From Chryseobacterium sp. c4a (lineage in GTDB: Bacteria; Bacteroidota; Bacteroidia; Flavobacteriales; Weeksellaceae), in the NCBI RefSeq assembly GCF_009900745.1, contig NZ_WXVU01000016.1, positions 62,001 through 126,000 on the forward strand: a DNA stretch of 64,000 bases. The letters are read 5' to 3'. The notes beneath the pieces were generated by a model that saw nothing but the letters and a program-made list of their open reading frames with translations, searched no databases and had not been told where the DNA came from. Shown piece after piece: positions 18,817 to 26,778 of the stretch (within the stretch, counting starts at the first letter, position 1; every line of letters begins with the position of its first letter). Position numbers and translations under genes: made by a program.

Positions 18817-19274
18817 GAACTTTTATTTTATTTTTAATGTTTGTGCCCTGTCTTTATCTATCCCAGATGAAGACAGGGACTTTTTCTGAGCTGGAGCATG
18901 TACAGAAAACATCTCCAAAGCCTGTTGTGATCCATCTTTACACAGATTGGTGTACGGTTTGTAAAATAGAATCTTTCCGCTTAAATAAAGATAAAGATCT
19001 GGTGGAAATAATAAATGATCATTTCTACCTTATTAATTTTGAAGCTGAAAAAACAAGAGAAAAGGTCAGTTTTCAAGGTCATGAATTTGAATATTTATCG
19101 AATGGAAGCTCAGGAATTCATGAACTGGCGTTGGCTTTATCTAAAAATAAAGAACAGCCTGTGTATCCGTTATGGATTTTCCTGGATAAGAATCAGAATT
19201 TAGTGTATTATCAGGAGGGCTTACTTACACCGGAAAAAATGAAACAGAAATTGTTGGAGATTTCTGCTTTGTAA
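18813..19274 (+). CDS. Exported thioredoxin-like protein
   Basis: 153 residues with a signal peptide (MRTFILFLMFVPCLYLSQ) and a thioredoxin-fold core. The redox motif is DWCTVCK near 46-52, with the cis-Pro region YPLWIFLD near 125. It should act in the periplasm as a disulfide reductase or isomerase. The start codon overlaps the receptor stop (ATGA), so the two are coupled. The CxxC in the receptor plug makes a functional link worth testing. Confidence 0.85.
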   Translation: MRTFILFLMFVPCLYLSQMKTGTFSELEHVQKTSPKPVVIHLYTDWCTVCKIESFRLNKDKDLVEIINDHFYLINFEAEKTREKVSFQGHEFEYLSNGSSGIHELALALSKNKEQPVYPLWIFLDKNQNLVYYQEGLLTPEKMKQKLLEISAL

Positions 19275-19277
19275 GAG

Positions 19278-19529
19278 GTTGGAAAACGCAAAGACACAAA
19301 TTTCTTTATTTATACGTTGTATTTAAGGCGCTAAGATTTTATCTGCGATAAAATTGAACACCAATCATTTTAATTCCACGAATGCACGAATAAAATTATA
19401 CTTTTTAGATTTTTGAGCTAAATAATATTTGTGGTAAAATATCAGTAGCACTCTTTACAGAATCTTTGATTTTCTTGCGCCCTAAAGAAGAATGTTATTT
19501 TGAATTCTTTGTGTCATGTGGTTTCCAAC
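19278..19529. repeat. 252-bp inverted-repeat element, family 1, copy B
   Basis: It begins GTTGGAAAACGCAAAGACAC and ends in the near-reverse complement (GTGTCATGTGGTTTCCAAC). Its interior (CGTTGTATTTAAGGCGCTAAG, then a TTTTATCTGCGATAAAA hairpin) recurs reverse-complemented at 30959-31220. No reading frame is evident. Together with the palindrome at 19541 it fills the 334-bp space between two convergent genes. Confidence 0.8.
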
Positions 19530-19540
19530 AAAATAAAGTT

Positions 19541-19601
19541 CCCACAGATTGCACAAATCACGCAGATTTTTTGCATCTGTGAAATTTGTGCAATCTGTGG
19601 G
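19541..19601. repeat. 61-bp near-perfect palindrome, family 2
   Basis: Arms CCCACAGATTGCACAAAT / ATTTGTGCAATCTGTGGG are perfect over 18 bp, with a further 8 bp of partial pairing. It ends 7 bp from the cupin stop and could terminate both converging genes. A related palindrome is at 32242-32302. Confidence 0.8.
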
Positions 19602-19608
19602 AAATCTT

Positions 19609-20085
19609 TTAATCTTTACTTTCAGCATCTATTAAAATAGCAAGCTGTATACAAGGTTCATCGGAACGATTACTCCATGCGTGGTTTGTTCCTCTTTGGA
19701 TCACGATATCTCCAGGTTTCAAAAGGGTTTCACCTTCCTCCATAATCAGATAAAGTTCTCCTGAAAGAATGATGATGTAATCTAATGTTGGTGTCTGATG
19801 CATCATCGGATGAGGTTCTCCTTTTTTGAATTCAACTCCTAAATCTTTATCGGGTGGGACTACTACATATCGGAAATAAGTTCCATTTTTGGGTGTTTGC
19901 GGAAAACCTGTGTTGGGAATTTTGTTTTCAAAATCTAAACTTGCAGGCATGTTCTGAGTATTCCAGATATCTGAAATAATCAGCCCAGGAAAGTGTTCTA
20001 TGGCATTTTCTACTTGCTGGTCTTCTGCAATAATGGATTTTCCATTTTTAATTCCTGTTACGATACGTCTTGGTATTTTGTTCAT
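19609..20085 (-). CDS. Cupin-domain protein
   Basis: 158 residues. A single cupin barrel lies in the C-terminal half: HPMMHQTPTLDYIIILSGE near 92-110 and LKPGDIVIQRGTNHAWSN near 121-138, with His residues placed for metal binding. The N-terminal part is family-specific. Such proteins often act as small-molecule dioxygenases or isomerases; the substrate is unknown. It begins 7 bp after the quinone-oxidoreductase-like gene, so they form an operon. Confidence 0.85.
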   Translation of the reverse strand: MNKIPRRIVTGIKNGKSIIAEDQQVENAIEHFPGLIISDIWNTQNMPASLDFENKIPNTGFPQTPKNGTYFRYVVVPPDKDLGVEFKKGEPHPMMHQTPTLDYIIILSGELYLIMEEGETLLKPGDIVIQRGTNHAWSNRSDEPCIQLAILIDAESKD

Positions 20086-20092
20086 GGGTAGC

Positions 20093-21085
20093 TTATAAAT
20101 TTTTCATGATAAGTTTATGGCCTTGGGTCTGATTATTTTTTAAGATGGAATGTGCCTGAAGAACTGTTTCCAGAGACAGGTTGCCCATTACTTTATATTG
20201 TGATGGAATCATTGAACCTCTTTCAATAAGCGCTGCAATTTCTTCCAGACTGTTTTTATAATAATCATATTTCTTGATCATACTGTAGGCGTAATTAGAG
20301 ATATTCATAATCACAGTTCCCTTGTTGAAGAGAAGTTCATGCGCCTTCTTGGTAACAAGTGCTGTTACATCTACATAAGTTCCATTGATTTTTAATATTT
20401 CAGCAGTTACTTCAGCCATATAATTTCCAACCAGATCAATTCCAATATCGAATGGTTGATGATGGTTGGCCTTTAGAATGTTCTCTACAAGGTTTTCTTC
20501 TTTATAATTGACAATTTGATGATCTTTTACCCCCATATTTATGAGCATTTGTTTATTTTCATCACTGCCTACGGTAGCAATGAAGTTGTCAATTTGGTGA
20601 GCTAATAAAATTTTGATTAAAAATGAACCTACTCCTCCGGCTGCTCCGGAAATGAATATAGTTTGTTCTGGTTTTAAATTCAATCGTTTAAAAATTTGCA
20701 GGGATGTTAATCCTACTGATGGAATAGAAGCTGCCTGTTCAAAGGAAATGTTTTTTGGTTTGAGCGCAACAATGACTTCCGGAACCGAAATATATTCTGC
20801 ATAAGTTCCATTACTTCCCATAGATCCACTGCCACAGAAGACTTCGTCTCCAATATTGAACTGGGTGACATCCGCTCCTTTTTCTACTACAATCCCGGAG
20901 AGTTCGCGTCCTAATATAGGTGAACTGATTAATTTTCTTTCCAATTCATTTTCCAGCATTTGATAATCAATAGGATTGAATCCGCTTGCTTTGATCTGGA
21001 TTAATATTTCATTGTTTTTAGGTTGAGGTTTTTCAACAAAACCGTTTTCAAGTCTAAAATCTTTATTTAAAATTACCGCTTTCAT
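20093..21085 (-). CDS. Zinc-type alcohol dehydrogenase / quinone oxidoreductase (MDR family)
   Basis: 330 residues. A GroES-like N-terminal domain (ASGFNPIDYQMLE, LGRELSGIVVEKG) is followed by a Rossmann fold with ISGAAGGVGSFLIKI near 148-162 that binds NADPH. The Cys set of the structural zinc site is missing, as in quinone-oxidoreductase relatives. It probably reduces quinones or enones in the cytoplasm. It is divergent from an HxlR-type regulator, which typically controls such genes. Confidence 0.88.
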   Translation of the reverse strand: MKAVILNKDFRLENGFVEKPQPKNNEILIQIKASGFNPIDYQMLENELERKLISSPILGRELSGIVVEKGADVTQFNIGDEVFCGSGSMGSNGTYAEYISVPEVIVALKPKNISFEQAASIPSVGLTSLQIFKRLNLKPEQTIFISGAAGGVGSFLIKILLAHQIDNFIATVGSDENKQMLINMGVKDHQIVNYKEENLVENILKANHHQPFDIGIDLVGNYMAEVTAEILKINGTYVDVTALVTKKAHELLFNKGTVIMNISNYAYSMIKKYDYYKNSLEEIAALIERGSMIPSQYKVMGNLSLETVLQAHSILKNNQTQGHKLIMKNL

Positions 21086-21187
21086 AGGTAGATATTTGTT
21101 TTTAGTTAATGCAATTACATGATCATCATCTGTATGGATGAGAAATCATATCCTTCTTTGATGTACAAATGTAAAACGGGAATAGTT

Positions 21188-21224
21188 TATATTTGCTACT
21201 AGTTAACAAATGGTAACTAGTTAC
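21188..21224 (+). promoter_or_regulatory. HxlR-gene promoter and operator-like repeats
   Basis: The -7 box TATATTTG is at 21188-21195. Just downstream are two copies of ACTAGTTA, 18 bp apart (21198 and 21216). The second is inside a perfect 12-bp palindrome, GTAACTAGTTAC (21213-21224). They lie in the leader of the HxlR gene and 115 bp or more from the divergent quinone oxidoreductase start, as expected for autoregulation. Confidence 0.6.
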
Positions 21225-21239
21225 CTTAATGAAACTATT

Positions 21240-21617
21240 ATGGCAAAAATTATTGAAAACGGAACTGAAAGAGAAGCAACTTGTACTGAGGAATTATTTG
21301 CTATGCGTGATAGCCTGGATGTGTTGGGGGGAAAATGGAAATTAATGATTCTACGATATCTGACCAACAGAACCGATCAACAGATTCATTTTAAAAAACT
21401 GGAGCGTGGTATTGATGGGATTTCTGCTAAAATGCTAAGCAAGGAATTGAAAGAACTTGAAATCAATCTTCTGATTACAAGAACAATTCAGGATACAAAA
21501 CCGATTACAGTTACTTATGCTGTTACAGAATATGGAAAATCAGTATTTCCTGTGACAGAAACTTTGGTGAACTGGGGGATACTTCATCGGAAGAAGATCA
21601 AAGCTTCAATGGGATAA
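21240..21617 (+). CDS. HxlR-family winged-helix transcriptional regulator
   Basis: 125 residues from the ATG at 21240 (MAKIIENG). I prefer this to the ATG at 21210, which lies inside the operator-like palindrome. The family core LDVLGGKWKLMILRYL is followed by the winged helix GIDGISAKMLSKELKEL. Cys15 (EATCTEEL) sits where HxlR/QorR/YodB proteins have their redox- or electrophile-sensing Cys. It probably represses the divergent oxidoreductase/cupin operon and itself. Confidence 0.85.
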   Translation: MAKIIENGTEREATCTEELFAMRDSLDVLGGKWKLMILRYLTNRTDQQIHFKKLERGIDGISAKMLSKELKELEINLLITRTIQDTKPITVTYAVTEYGKSVFPVTETLVNWGILHRKKIKASMG

Positions 21618-21648
21618 TTTGAAACTGAAAAATTATAATCAAGTTAGA

Positions 21649-21710
21649 TTGGAAAACGCTAAAGATTCAAAGGATTTAAGATAAAATCTTTGCGCCTTAG
21701 TGTTTTCCAA
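21649..21710. repeat. 62-bp inverted repeat, short form of family 1
   Basis: Arms TTGGAAAACGCTAA / TTAGTGTTTTCCAA, with an inner TAAAATCTTTGCGCC stretch shared with the 252-bp copy. It lies between two convergent genes and may serve as a bidirectional terminator. Confidence 0.75.
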
Positions 21711-21726
21711 CAAAATACCTGGGAAA

Positions 21727-22092
21727 CTATTTTAGTAAGACTGCAATAATAGCCAATATTGCAGGTAACGCTTGAACAAAAAATATCTTCTTCGTAGCAG
21801 AAATAGCACCATAAATCCCGGCAATCGCTACGCAACCTAAAAAGAATAAAGCAATGTTATCCTGCCATTGTGGATCTTTAATTAGAAAAGACCAGATCAA
21901 TCCTGCAGCTAGAAAACCATTATATAATCCCTGATTAGCTGCTAATCCCTTTGTTGGTTTAAACATTTCAGCAGGGAGAGCTGCTTTGAAAACTTCTTTG
22001 CCTTTGGTTTCCCATGCAAACATTTCCATCCAAAGAATATAAAGATGTTCCAGTGCAACGATAGCGATCAGTATTTTGGCAATGATTTCCAT
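21727..22092 (-). CDS. DUF1304 family membrane protein
   Basis: 121 residues, four predicted transmembrane helices. The pattern EHLYILWMEMFAWET near residue 15 and ANQGLYNGFLAAGLIW near 53 is characteristic of DUF1304 (YqjF-like) inner-membrane proteins of unknown function. It stands alone, convergent with the HxlR gene. Confidence 0.85.
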   Translation of the reverse strand: MEIIAKILIAIVALEHLYILWMEMFAWETKGKEVFKAALPAEMFKPTKGLAANQGLYNGFLAAGLIWSFLIKDPQWQDNIALFFLGCVAIAGIYGAISATKKIFFVQALPAILAIIAVLLK

Positions 22093-22158
22093 GATTTAAT
22101 ATTTTTGTCATTGTAAAACTAAAAAAATAAAGTTAAGTTTGAGTATTCAATTCTAAAG

Positions 22159-22731
22159 ATGGATAATTTTAAAGCACATTTAAACAAATTCATTGCGGTA
22201 TCTGACGATGAGTACCTGTCTATATTTTCCTTTTTTGACGTATTAAAGGTAAAGAAGAAGGAAAGTCTGATGCTGGAAGGTGAAATTTGCCGGAATATGT
22301 ATTTTGTAGTGGAAGGTTGTCTGAGAAAATATTTTATTAATGAAAAAGGAGTAGAGCATACTACACAATTTGCTATTGAAAACTGGTGGATTACCGATAC
22401 GTTTGCATATGAGCGACAGATACAGACCGATTTTAATATTCAGTCTGTGGAAAAGTCTACCATTCTTGTCATTGATTTTAAAAATCAGGAATTATTATTG
22501 GAGAAACATCCTGTAATGGAAAAATATTTCAGGATTATTTATCAAAGGGCTTATGCAGCTTCTGAAAGAAAAATCCGCTATCTGGCTGAATATTCTCGGG
22601 AAGAATTGTATGTTCATTTCAGTACGTTGTATCCTTGGTTTATTCAGAGAATGCCTCAATATCTTGTTGCTTCGTTTCTTGGTTTTACTCCGGAATATTT
22701 AAGTGAAATTAAAGCAAAATTACGTTCTTAA
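22159..22731 (+). CDS. Crp/Fnr-family transcriptional regulator
   Basis: 190 residues with a cNMP-binding-like beta-roll (LMLEGEICRNMYFVVEGCLRKYF around 38-60). The C-terminal DNA-binding region is short: YLVASFLGFTPEYLSEIKAKL stands in for a Crp-type recognition helix. This layout is common in Bacteroidota Crp-like proteins, where the effector is generally unknown. The DoxX/AhpD-like pair follows 63 bp downstream on the same strand and is a plausible target. Confidence 0.8.
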   Translation: MDNFKAHLNKFIAVSDDEYLSIFSFFDVLKVKKKESLMLEGEICRNMYFVVEGCLRKYFINEKGVEHTTQFAIENWWITDTFAYERQIQTDFNIQSVEKSTILVIDFKNQELLLEKHPVMEKYFRIIYQRAYAASERKIRYLAEYSREELYVHFSTLYPWFIQRMPQYLVASFLGFTPEYLSEIKAKLRS

Positions 22732-22794
22732 ACCAGTTTAAGATTTTTACGGATTAGATATCGGAAATTTGTCATGTGATTAAAAGCTAACACA

Positions 22795-23226
22795 ATGACA
22801 AATACACAAAATCAATTTCCACAGCTGTTTTTAAGGCTTGCTCTTGCCGTAACAATGCTTTCTGCAGTTGCTGACCGATTCGGGTTGTGGAGTGCAGAAA
22901 ATTCTTCATGGGGAAATATGAAAAGTTTTGAAGAATACACAAGATCTCTGACTTTTTTTCTTCCGGAAGTATTGAGTATAATCTCCGCTTATGCTGCTAC
23001 ATTTTTAGAAATTCTATTACCATTGATGCTGCTTGTTGGTTTTAAAACCAGAATTGCAGCTTATGGAAGCAGTATTCTTCTATTGATTTTTGCGGTATCA
23101 ATGACTGTTGCATTAGGTTCTAAGGCGCCACTCAATTATTCAGTCTGGGTGGGAAGTGCGGCAGCTCTTTTATTGGCTGTTCAGTCACAGTATTCTTTTA
23201 GTATCGATCAATTAACCAAAAAATAA
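22795..23226 (+). CDS. DoxX-family membrane protein
   Basis: 143 residues, four helices. Features include FLRLALAVTMLSAVADRFG at the N terminus and ATFLEILLPLMLLVGF near 70. DoxX-like proteins sit in the inner membrane and are often tied to redox or thiol homeostasis. It is followed after 5 bp by a carboxymuconolactone-decarboxylase/AhpD-like gene, a recurrent pairing that points to peroxide or thiol metabolism. Confidence 0.8.
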   Translation: MTNTQNQFPQLFLRLALAVTMLSAVADRFGLWSAENSSWGNMKSFEEYTRSLTFFLPEVLSIISAYAATFLEILLPLMLLVGFKTRIAAYGSSILLLIFAVSMTVALGSKAPLNYSVWVGSAAALLLAVQSQYSFSIDQLTKK

Positions 23227-23231
23227 ATATA

Positions 23232-23675
23232 ATGAGTGCAAGATTTAACATGGCAACTACAGATGCTGCCGCTTACAAAGCAATGTTGGGATTAGAAGGA
23301 TATTTACAGAATACTTCTTTAACTCATATTCAAAAGGAATTAATTAAAATCAGGGCTTCCCAAATCAATAAATGTGCTTTCTGTCTTGATATGCATACCA
23401 AAGATGCCATCAAATATGGAGAAACACCACAGAGAATTTTCATTTTGGATGGCTGGACGGAAGCTAAAGAATTTTTTACAGAAGAAGAACAGGTGTTGTT
23501 GTTAATGACGGAGGAAATTACTTTGATCAGCCAAAAAGGATTAACTGATGAAACCTATCAAAAAGCTAAAACGTTCTTTGATGAAGCTCAGATTGCTCAG
23601 ATCATTATGGCGATTATCACCATTAATGCATGGAACAGAATTGCAATCAGTACGCATTTGCCAATCGCTAAATAA
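23232..23675 (+). CDS. AhpD-like carboxymuconolactone decarboxylase family protein
   Basis: 147 residues, all-alpha. The AhpD-type active site is plain: NKCAFCLDMH (Cys49, Cys52, His56), the redox CxxC plus the proton-relay His. Members reduce peroxiredoxins or act as alkylhydroperoxidases. Translated with the DoxX gene 5 bp upstream. The short start MSARFNMATTDAAAYKAML is typical of the family. Confidence 0.9.
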   Translation: MSARFNMATTDAAAYKAMLGLEGYLQNTSLTHIQKELIKIRASQINKCAFCLDMHTKDAIKYGETPQRIFILDGWTEAKEFFTEEEQVLLLMTEEITLISQKGLTDETYQKAKTFFDEAQIAQIIMAIITINAWNRIAISTHLPIAK

Positions 23676-23699
23676 AAAAAACAATGTCGGGTTATTAAT

Positions 23700-23737
23700 A
23701 AAAAAGAGCTTTTCAGTGCTGAAAAGCTCTTTTTTAT
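23700..23737 (+). terminator. Terminator after the AhpD-like gene
   Basis: Very strong symmetric stem AAAAAAGAGCTTTTCAG / CTGAAAAGCTCTTTTTT with a 2-base centre; works in either direction. Confidence 0.9.
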
Positions 23738-23849
23738 AATGTAAATAACAATGTGTAAGGCTCCGTGATATTAATTCTAAAATAAATCTTAATGGTAAAT
23801 ATTAAGTTTGTGTACGGAGTTTACTTCCTGCTTTGTTATTTGTTATGCA

Positions 23850-24338
23850 TTATAGGTTCTTTCTCTGGAAAGGCCCTTGCGGAGCAATAATCTCAAGGTT
23901 GGTTCCGTCAGGATCCTGGAAATAGGCCACCGCAGTTCCGTATCCGGCTTTCAATCCGTCTGCTTCTTCAAATACAATTGGCTCTCCATCTGGTTCTACA
24001 CCAATTTCCTTTAATCTCTGCATAGCTTCATCAATACTGTCTACTTCAAAACAAAGGTGCATGGCACTGATCTGATTGTTGGAGTAAGATGCCTGCTCAG
24101 CTTCAGGAATTACATATTCCAGGATATCGAGGTTGATGTTGTCAAGGCGAAGGTTGGCAAATTTTATTTTAGTATCGGTAAGACCTTGTGTTTTTGCCAT
24201 TCTTTCCCCACCGATAACATCGATATTGGAGACTTTAGTTCCGGTCAATGCTTCATAAAAAGCAATTGATTTCTCTAAATTTTTTACAGTGATTCCTACG
24301 TGATTGGCGCGTGTGAAACCTTTTGTTATATTTTCCAT
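23850..24338 (-). CDS. VOC-family (glyoxalase-like) protein
   Basis: 162 residues, one paired beta-alpha-beta-beta-beta unit. Metal-type residues: His14 in RANHVGITVKN, a His in SAMHLCFEVDS near 92, and Glu in GTNLEIIAPQG near 151. It could be a lyase, dioxygenase or resistance protein. It is the last gene of a minus-strand cluster of redox and detoxification genes, separated by about 100 bp from the cyclase. Confidence 0.85.
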   Translation of the reverse strand: MENITKGFTRANHVGITVKNLEKSIAFYEALTGTKVSNIDVIGGERMAKTQGLTDTKIKFANLRLDNINLDILEYVIPEAEQASYSNNQISAMHLCFEVDSIDEAMQRLKEIGVEPDGEPIVFEEADGLKAGYGTAVAYFQDPDGTNLEIIAPQGPFQRKNL

Positions 24339-24439
24339 TATTTTAAATTTTGTAATTGATATTTTAAAAAAATTGTGTGATCAGTAACTCAGGTTTGGAA
24401 TATTAAATTAAGCATTATTCCCGAATACTGAGAAAGAAA

Positions 24440-25408
24440 TTAATAAATAGCAACTGGATTCACATTCACCTGAGTAGAACCTACATAGAGAGGTTGTCCC
24501 AGTACAAACAGGAATTCCCATACTTTTTGTTTTACTAATGGACGGCTGTCAATCAATTCTAAATTATAGATCCCTTTTTTAGCCAACATATATTGGTTGA
24601 TTGGAAATTCTTCTTTACTTTTTGGGTTTGGATATACCTCAGAAGCCCAGGTATCACCACCGAAAGCAACAATTCCTTGGTCAGCCAGCCATTTGGCAGC
24701 ATCCATTCCGATTCCCGGTTCAGTTTCTAAGAACTGTTTGTTGTCTTTACCCACCAGTTCAAGCCATCCTGTATTGAAAAGAATAACATCTCCTTTTCTT
24801 AAGGTAAGACCTTGTTTCTTTAAAACAGCTTTAATGTCTTCAACGGTGAATTCTGTTCCACCAGGCACAATAGCTTTTCCATAGTGAGCTACCATATCAA
24901 GAACAACACCTCTGGTAACAAATGGAGGTACTTTTTCAACTCCTAATTTTTTCACTCCTTCTACGGTTACAAAATCAGTAGCTTTATTTCCGTTGTAGTA
25001 AACATTATCAATACCGATGTGTCCGATACCATTAAGCTGAGTTCCAACTCCTGTCCATCCATTCACCAATTCGTCGTTGAATGTAAATTTATTAGGGCCA
25101 ATACTTTTTCCACCTTGTTCTCCCGGTTGAATGTTGTAAAGATTGAAGCTTCTGTGTCTGAAAGCTGGTAAGTTTTTATCAATAGGAACAGCCAATGCTA
25201 ATGTTTTACCTTGTTTTACCAATCCTAGTGCTTGTTTTACCACTTCAGGGGTTAATAAATTGGCTGCTCCGATTTCATCCTGAGCTCCATAAGCGGACGG
25301 ATACCATGATTTGTCTTCCGGATTTACAAGGGTTTGTGCGTTTAATGCAATACTGTTTATCGTCAATAGGGTTACTAACCCGAACATTTTGATCAGATTC
25401 TTTTTCAT
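24440..25408 (-). CDS. Exported cyclase-family (kynurenine formamidase-like) protein
   Basis: 322 residues with a signal peptide (MKKNLIKMFGLVTLLTINSIALNAQ). The fold is that of cyclase/KynB-like hydrolases, but the usual metal motif HxGTHxDxPxH reads GVGTQLNGIGH (near 120-130), so a His and the Asp are replaced by Gln and Asn. Later motifs (GDVILFNTGW, FGGDTWASE) are kept. It is probably periplasmic; the substitutions leave the reaction uncertain. Confidence 0.8.
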   Translation of the reverse strand: MKKNLIKMFGLVTLLTINSIALNAQTLVNPEDKSWYPSAYGAQDEIGAANLLTPEVVKQALGLVKQGKTLALAVPIDKNLPAFRHRSFNLYNIQPGEQGGKSIGPNKFTFNDELVNGWTGVGTQLNGIGHIGIDNVYYNGNKATDFVTVEGVKKLGVEKVPPFVTRGVVLDMVAHYGKAIVPGGTEFTVEDIKAVLKKQGLTLRKGDVILFNTGWLELVGKDNKQFLETEPGIGMDAAKWLADQGIVAFGGDTWASEVYPNPKSKEEFPINQYMLAKKGIYNLELIDSRPLVKQKVWEFLFVLGQPLYVGSTQVNVNPVAIY

Positions 25409-25436
25409 TTTTTTATGATGTATAGGTTGAAAAGAA

Positions 25437-25777
25437 GGGAAGTGGGAAGCTGGAAGAGGGAAGAGGGAAGTTGTTACAGTCTTTGAACAGCTGGCATTCC
25501 ATTTATTGAATCGTGCTTCTTGTTTTACTTTCCTTTAAAGAGAAAGGAAGCTCTGGAGGAAGAGAAAGTGAAGTTTTTGAAGTCGGTCCACAACTGATAT
25601 TTTATTGATTAAGTTGTTGTAATTATTCAAATTAACAGACTGTAAGTTAACAATACACGCTAGTGTGTTCAACTTCATATTTCCATCTTAAAGTCTGATA
25701 ATTATTGGGTTCAAAGGGCTGAAAAGTCATCAATAACCTGACAGTACCTCCATCCTCCCTCTTCCAGCTCCCAGCTT
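25437..25777. repeat. 341-bp element with purine/pyrimidine terminal inverted repeats, family 4
   Basis: The left end is GGGAAGCTGGAAGAGGGAAG. The right end is its near-reverse complement (CCCTCTTCCAGCTCCCAGCTT). It occupies nearly the whole 374-bp space upstream of the cyclase gene and shows no reading frame. It probably also carries the promoter of the cyclase gene. Confidence 0.6.
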
Positions 25778-25782
25778 ATATA

Positions 25783-26766
25783 TTAAATCTCGCTTAAAGC
25801 AGCGTTGATGAAGTTCAATTCTTCCTGAGAAAGGTTGATGTCCATTGCTTTCGCATTATCAATAGCTTGTTCCGCATTTCTGGCTCCGGCTAATACTACT
25901 GTAATGGCTGGTTGTAAAGTAGTCCATCTTAATACCAATTGAGAAAGGCTGGCTCCTTTTTCCTGAGCAATAGGTTCAATTTTTTCAAGGAACGTTTTTA
26001 CTTTATTTAAATCAAACTGAGAGAAATAACCGTTTCTGTGGTCGTTGTCTTTTAATTTGTTATCCTTGAAATATTTACCTGTTAAAAGACCTCTTTCCAT
26101 TGGGCTGTATACGATGATCCCTGAATTGTTCTCTAAAGAATAAGGAACAAGATCGTTTTCAATAGAACGGTTCAGCATACTGTAAGAAACCTGGTTGCTT
26201 GCTAATTTAAAAGTTCTGTTAGCCTCTTCCATTTGGGCAACACTGTAGTTACTTACCCCTGCAGCACGAACTTTTCCTTGTTGGATTAATAATTCCATAG
26301 CTTCCATTGTTTCACTGATCGCTGTTGTGCTGTCTGGCCAGTGAAGTTGTAAAAGGTCGATATAATCAGTTCCCAGTCTTTTTAAGCTTTCTTCAACTTC
26401 TTTGATGATGTTTGCTTTAGAAGCTAATTTATAGACAGGAATTACTTTTCCTTCGTCTTCAGCGTCAAAGAAAAATTCTCCTTTTCCGTTGTTACTTCCG
26501 TCCCATACCAAACCAAATTTCGTTAACAGTTGTATTTTTGAACGGTCTTTTCCTTTAATTGCTTCACCAATCATTTCTTCACTTAATCCGAAACCGTAAA
26601 AAGGTGCCGTATCAATAGAAGTTACTCCATGATCCAATGATGCGTGAATAGAGTTAATAGAATCTTGTTTTTCATTACCACCCCACATATTACCACCGAT
26701 TGCAAAAGCTCCGTGTGTGATTGTTGATAATTCTAAATCTGTGTTTCCTAATTTTCTATATTCCAT
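25783..26766 (-). CDS. Aldo/keto reductase
   Basis: 327 residues, TIM-barrel. The catalytic tetrad region is visible: Asp in VTSIDTAPFYG (near 53), Tyr in the same loop, Lys in LLTKFGLVW and His in YIDLLQLHWPDS (near 144). The C-terminal NADPH site contains VVLAGARNAEQAIDNAKA. It reduces aldehydes or ketones; the substrate is unknown. It lies 12 bp from the DJ-1/PfpI gene, within a tight operon. Confidence 0.9.
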   Translation of the reverse strand: MEYRKLGNTDLELSTITHGAFAIGGNMWGGNEKQDSINSIHASLDHGVTSIDTAPFYGFGLSEEMIGEAIKGKDRSKIQLLTKFGLVWDGSNNGKGEFFFDAEDEGKVIPVYKLASKANIIKEVEESLKRLGTDYIDLLQLHWPDSTTAISETMEAMELLIQQGKVRAAGVSNYSVAQMEEANRTFKLASNQVSYSMLNRSIENDLVPYSLENNSGIIVYSPMERGLLTGKYFKDNKLKDNDHRNGYFSQFDLNKVKTFLEKIEPIAQEKGASLSQLVLRWTTLQPAITVVLAGARNAEQAIDNAKAMDINLSQEELNFINAALSEI

Positions 26767-26778
26767 TTTTTCTTGTTT

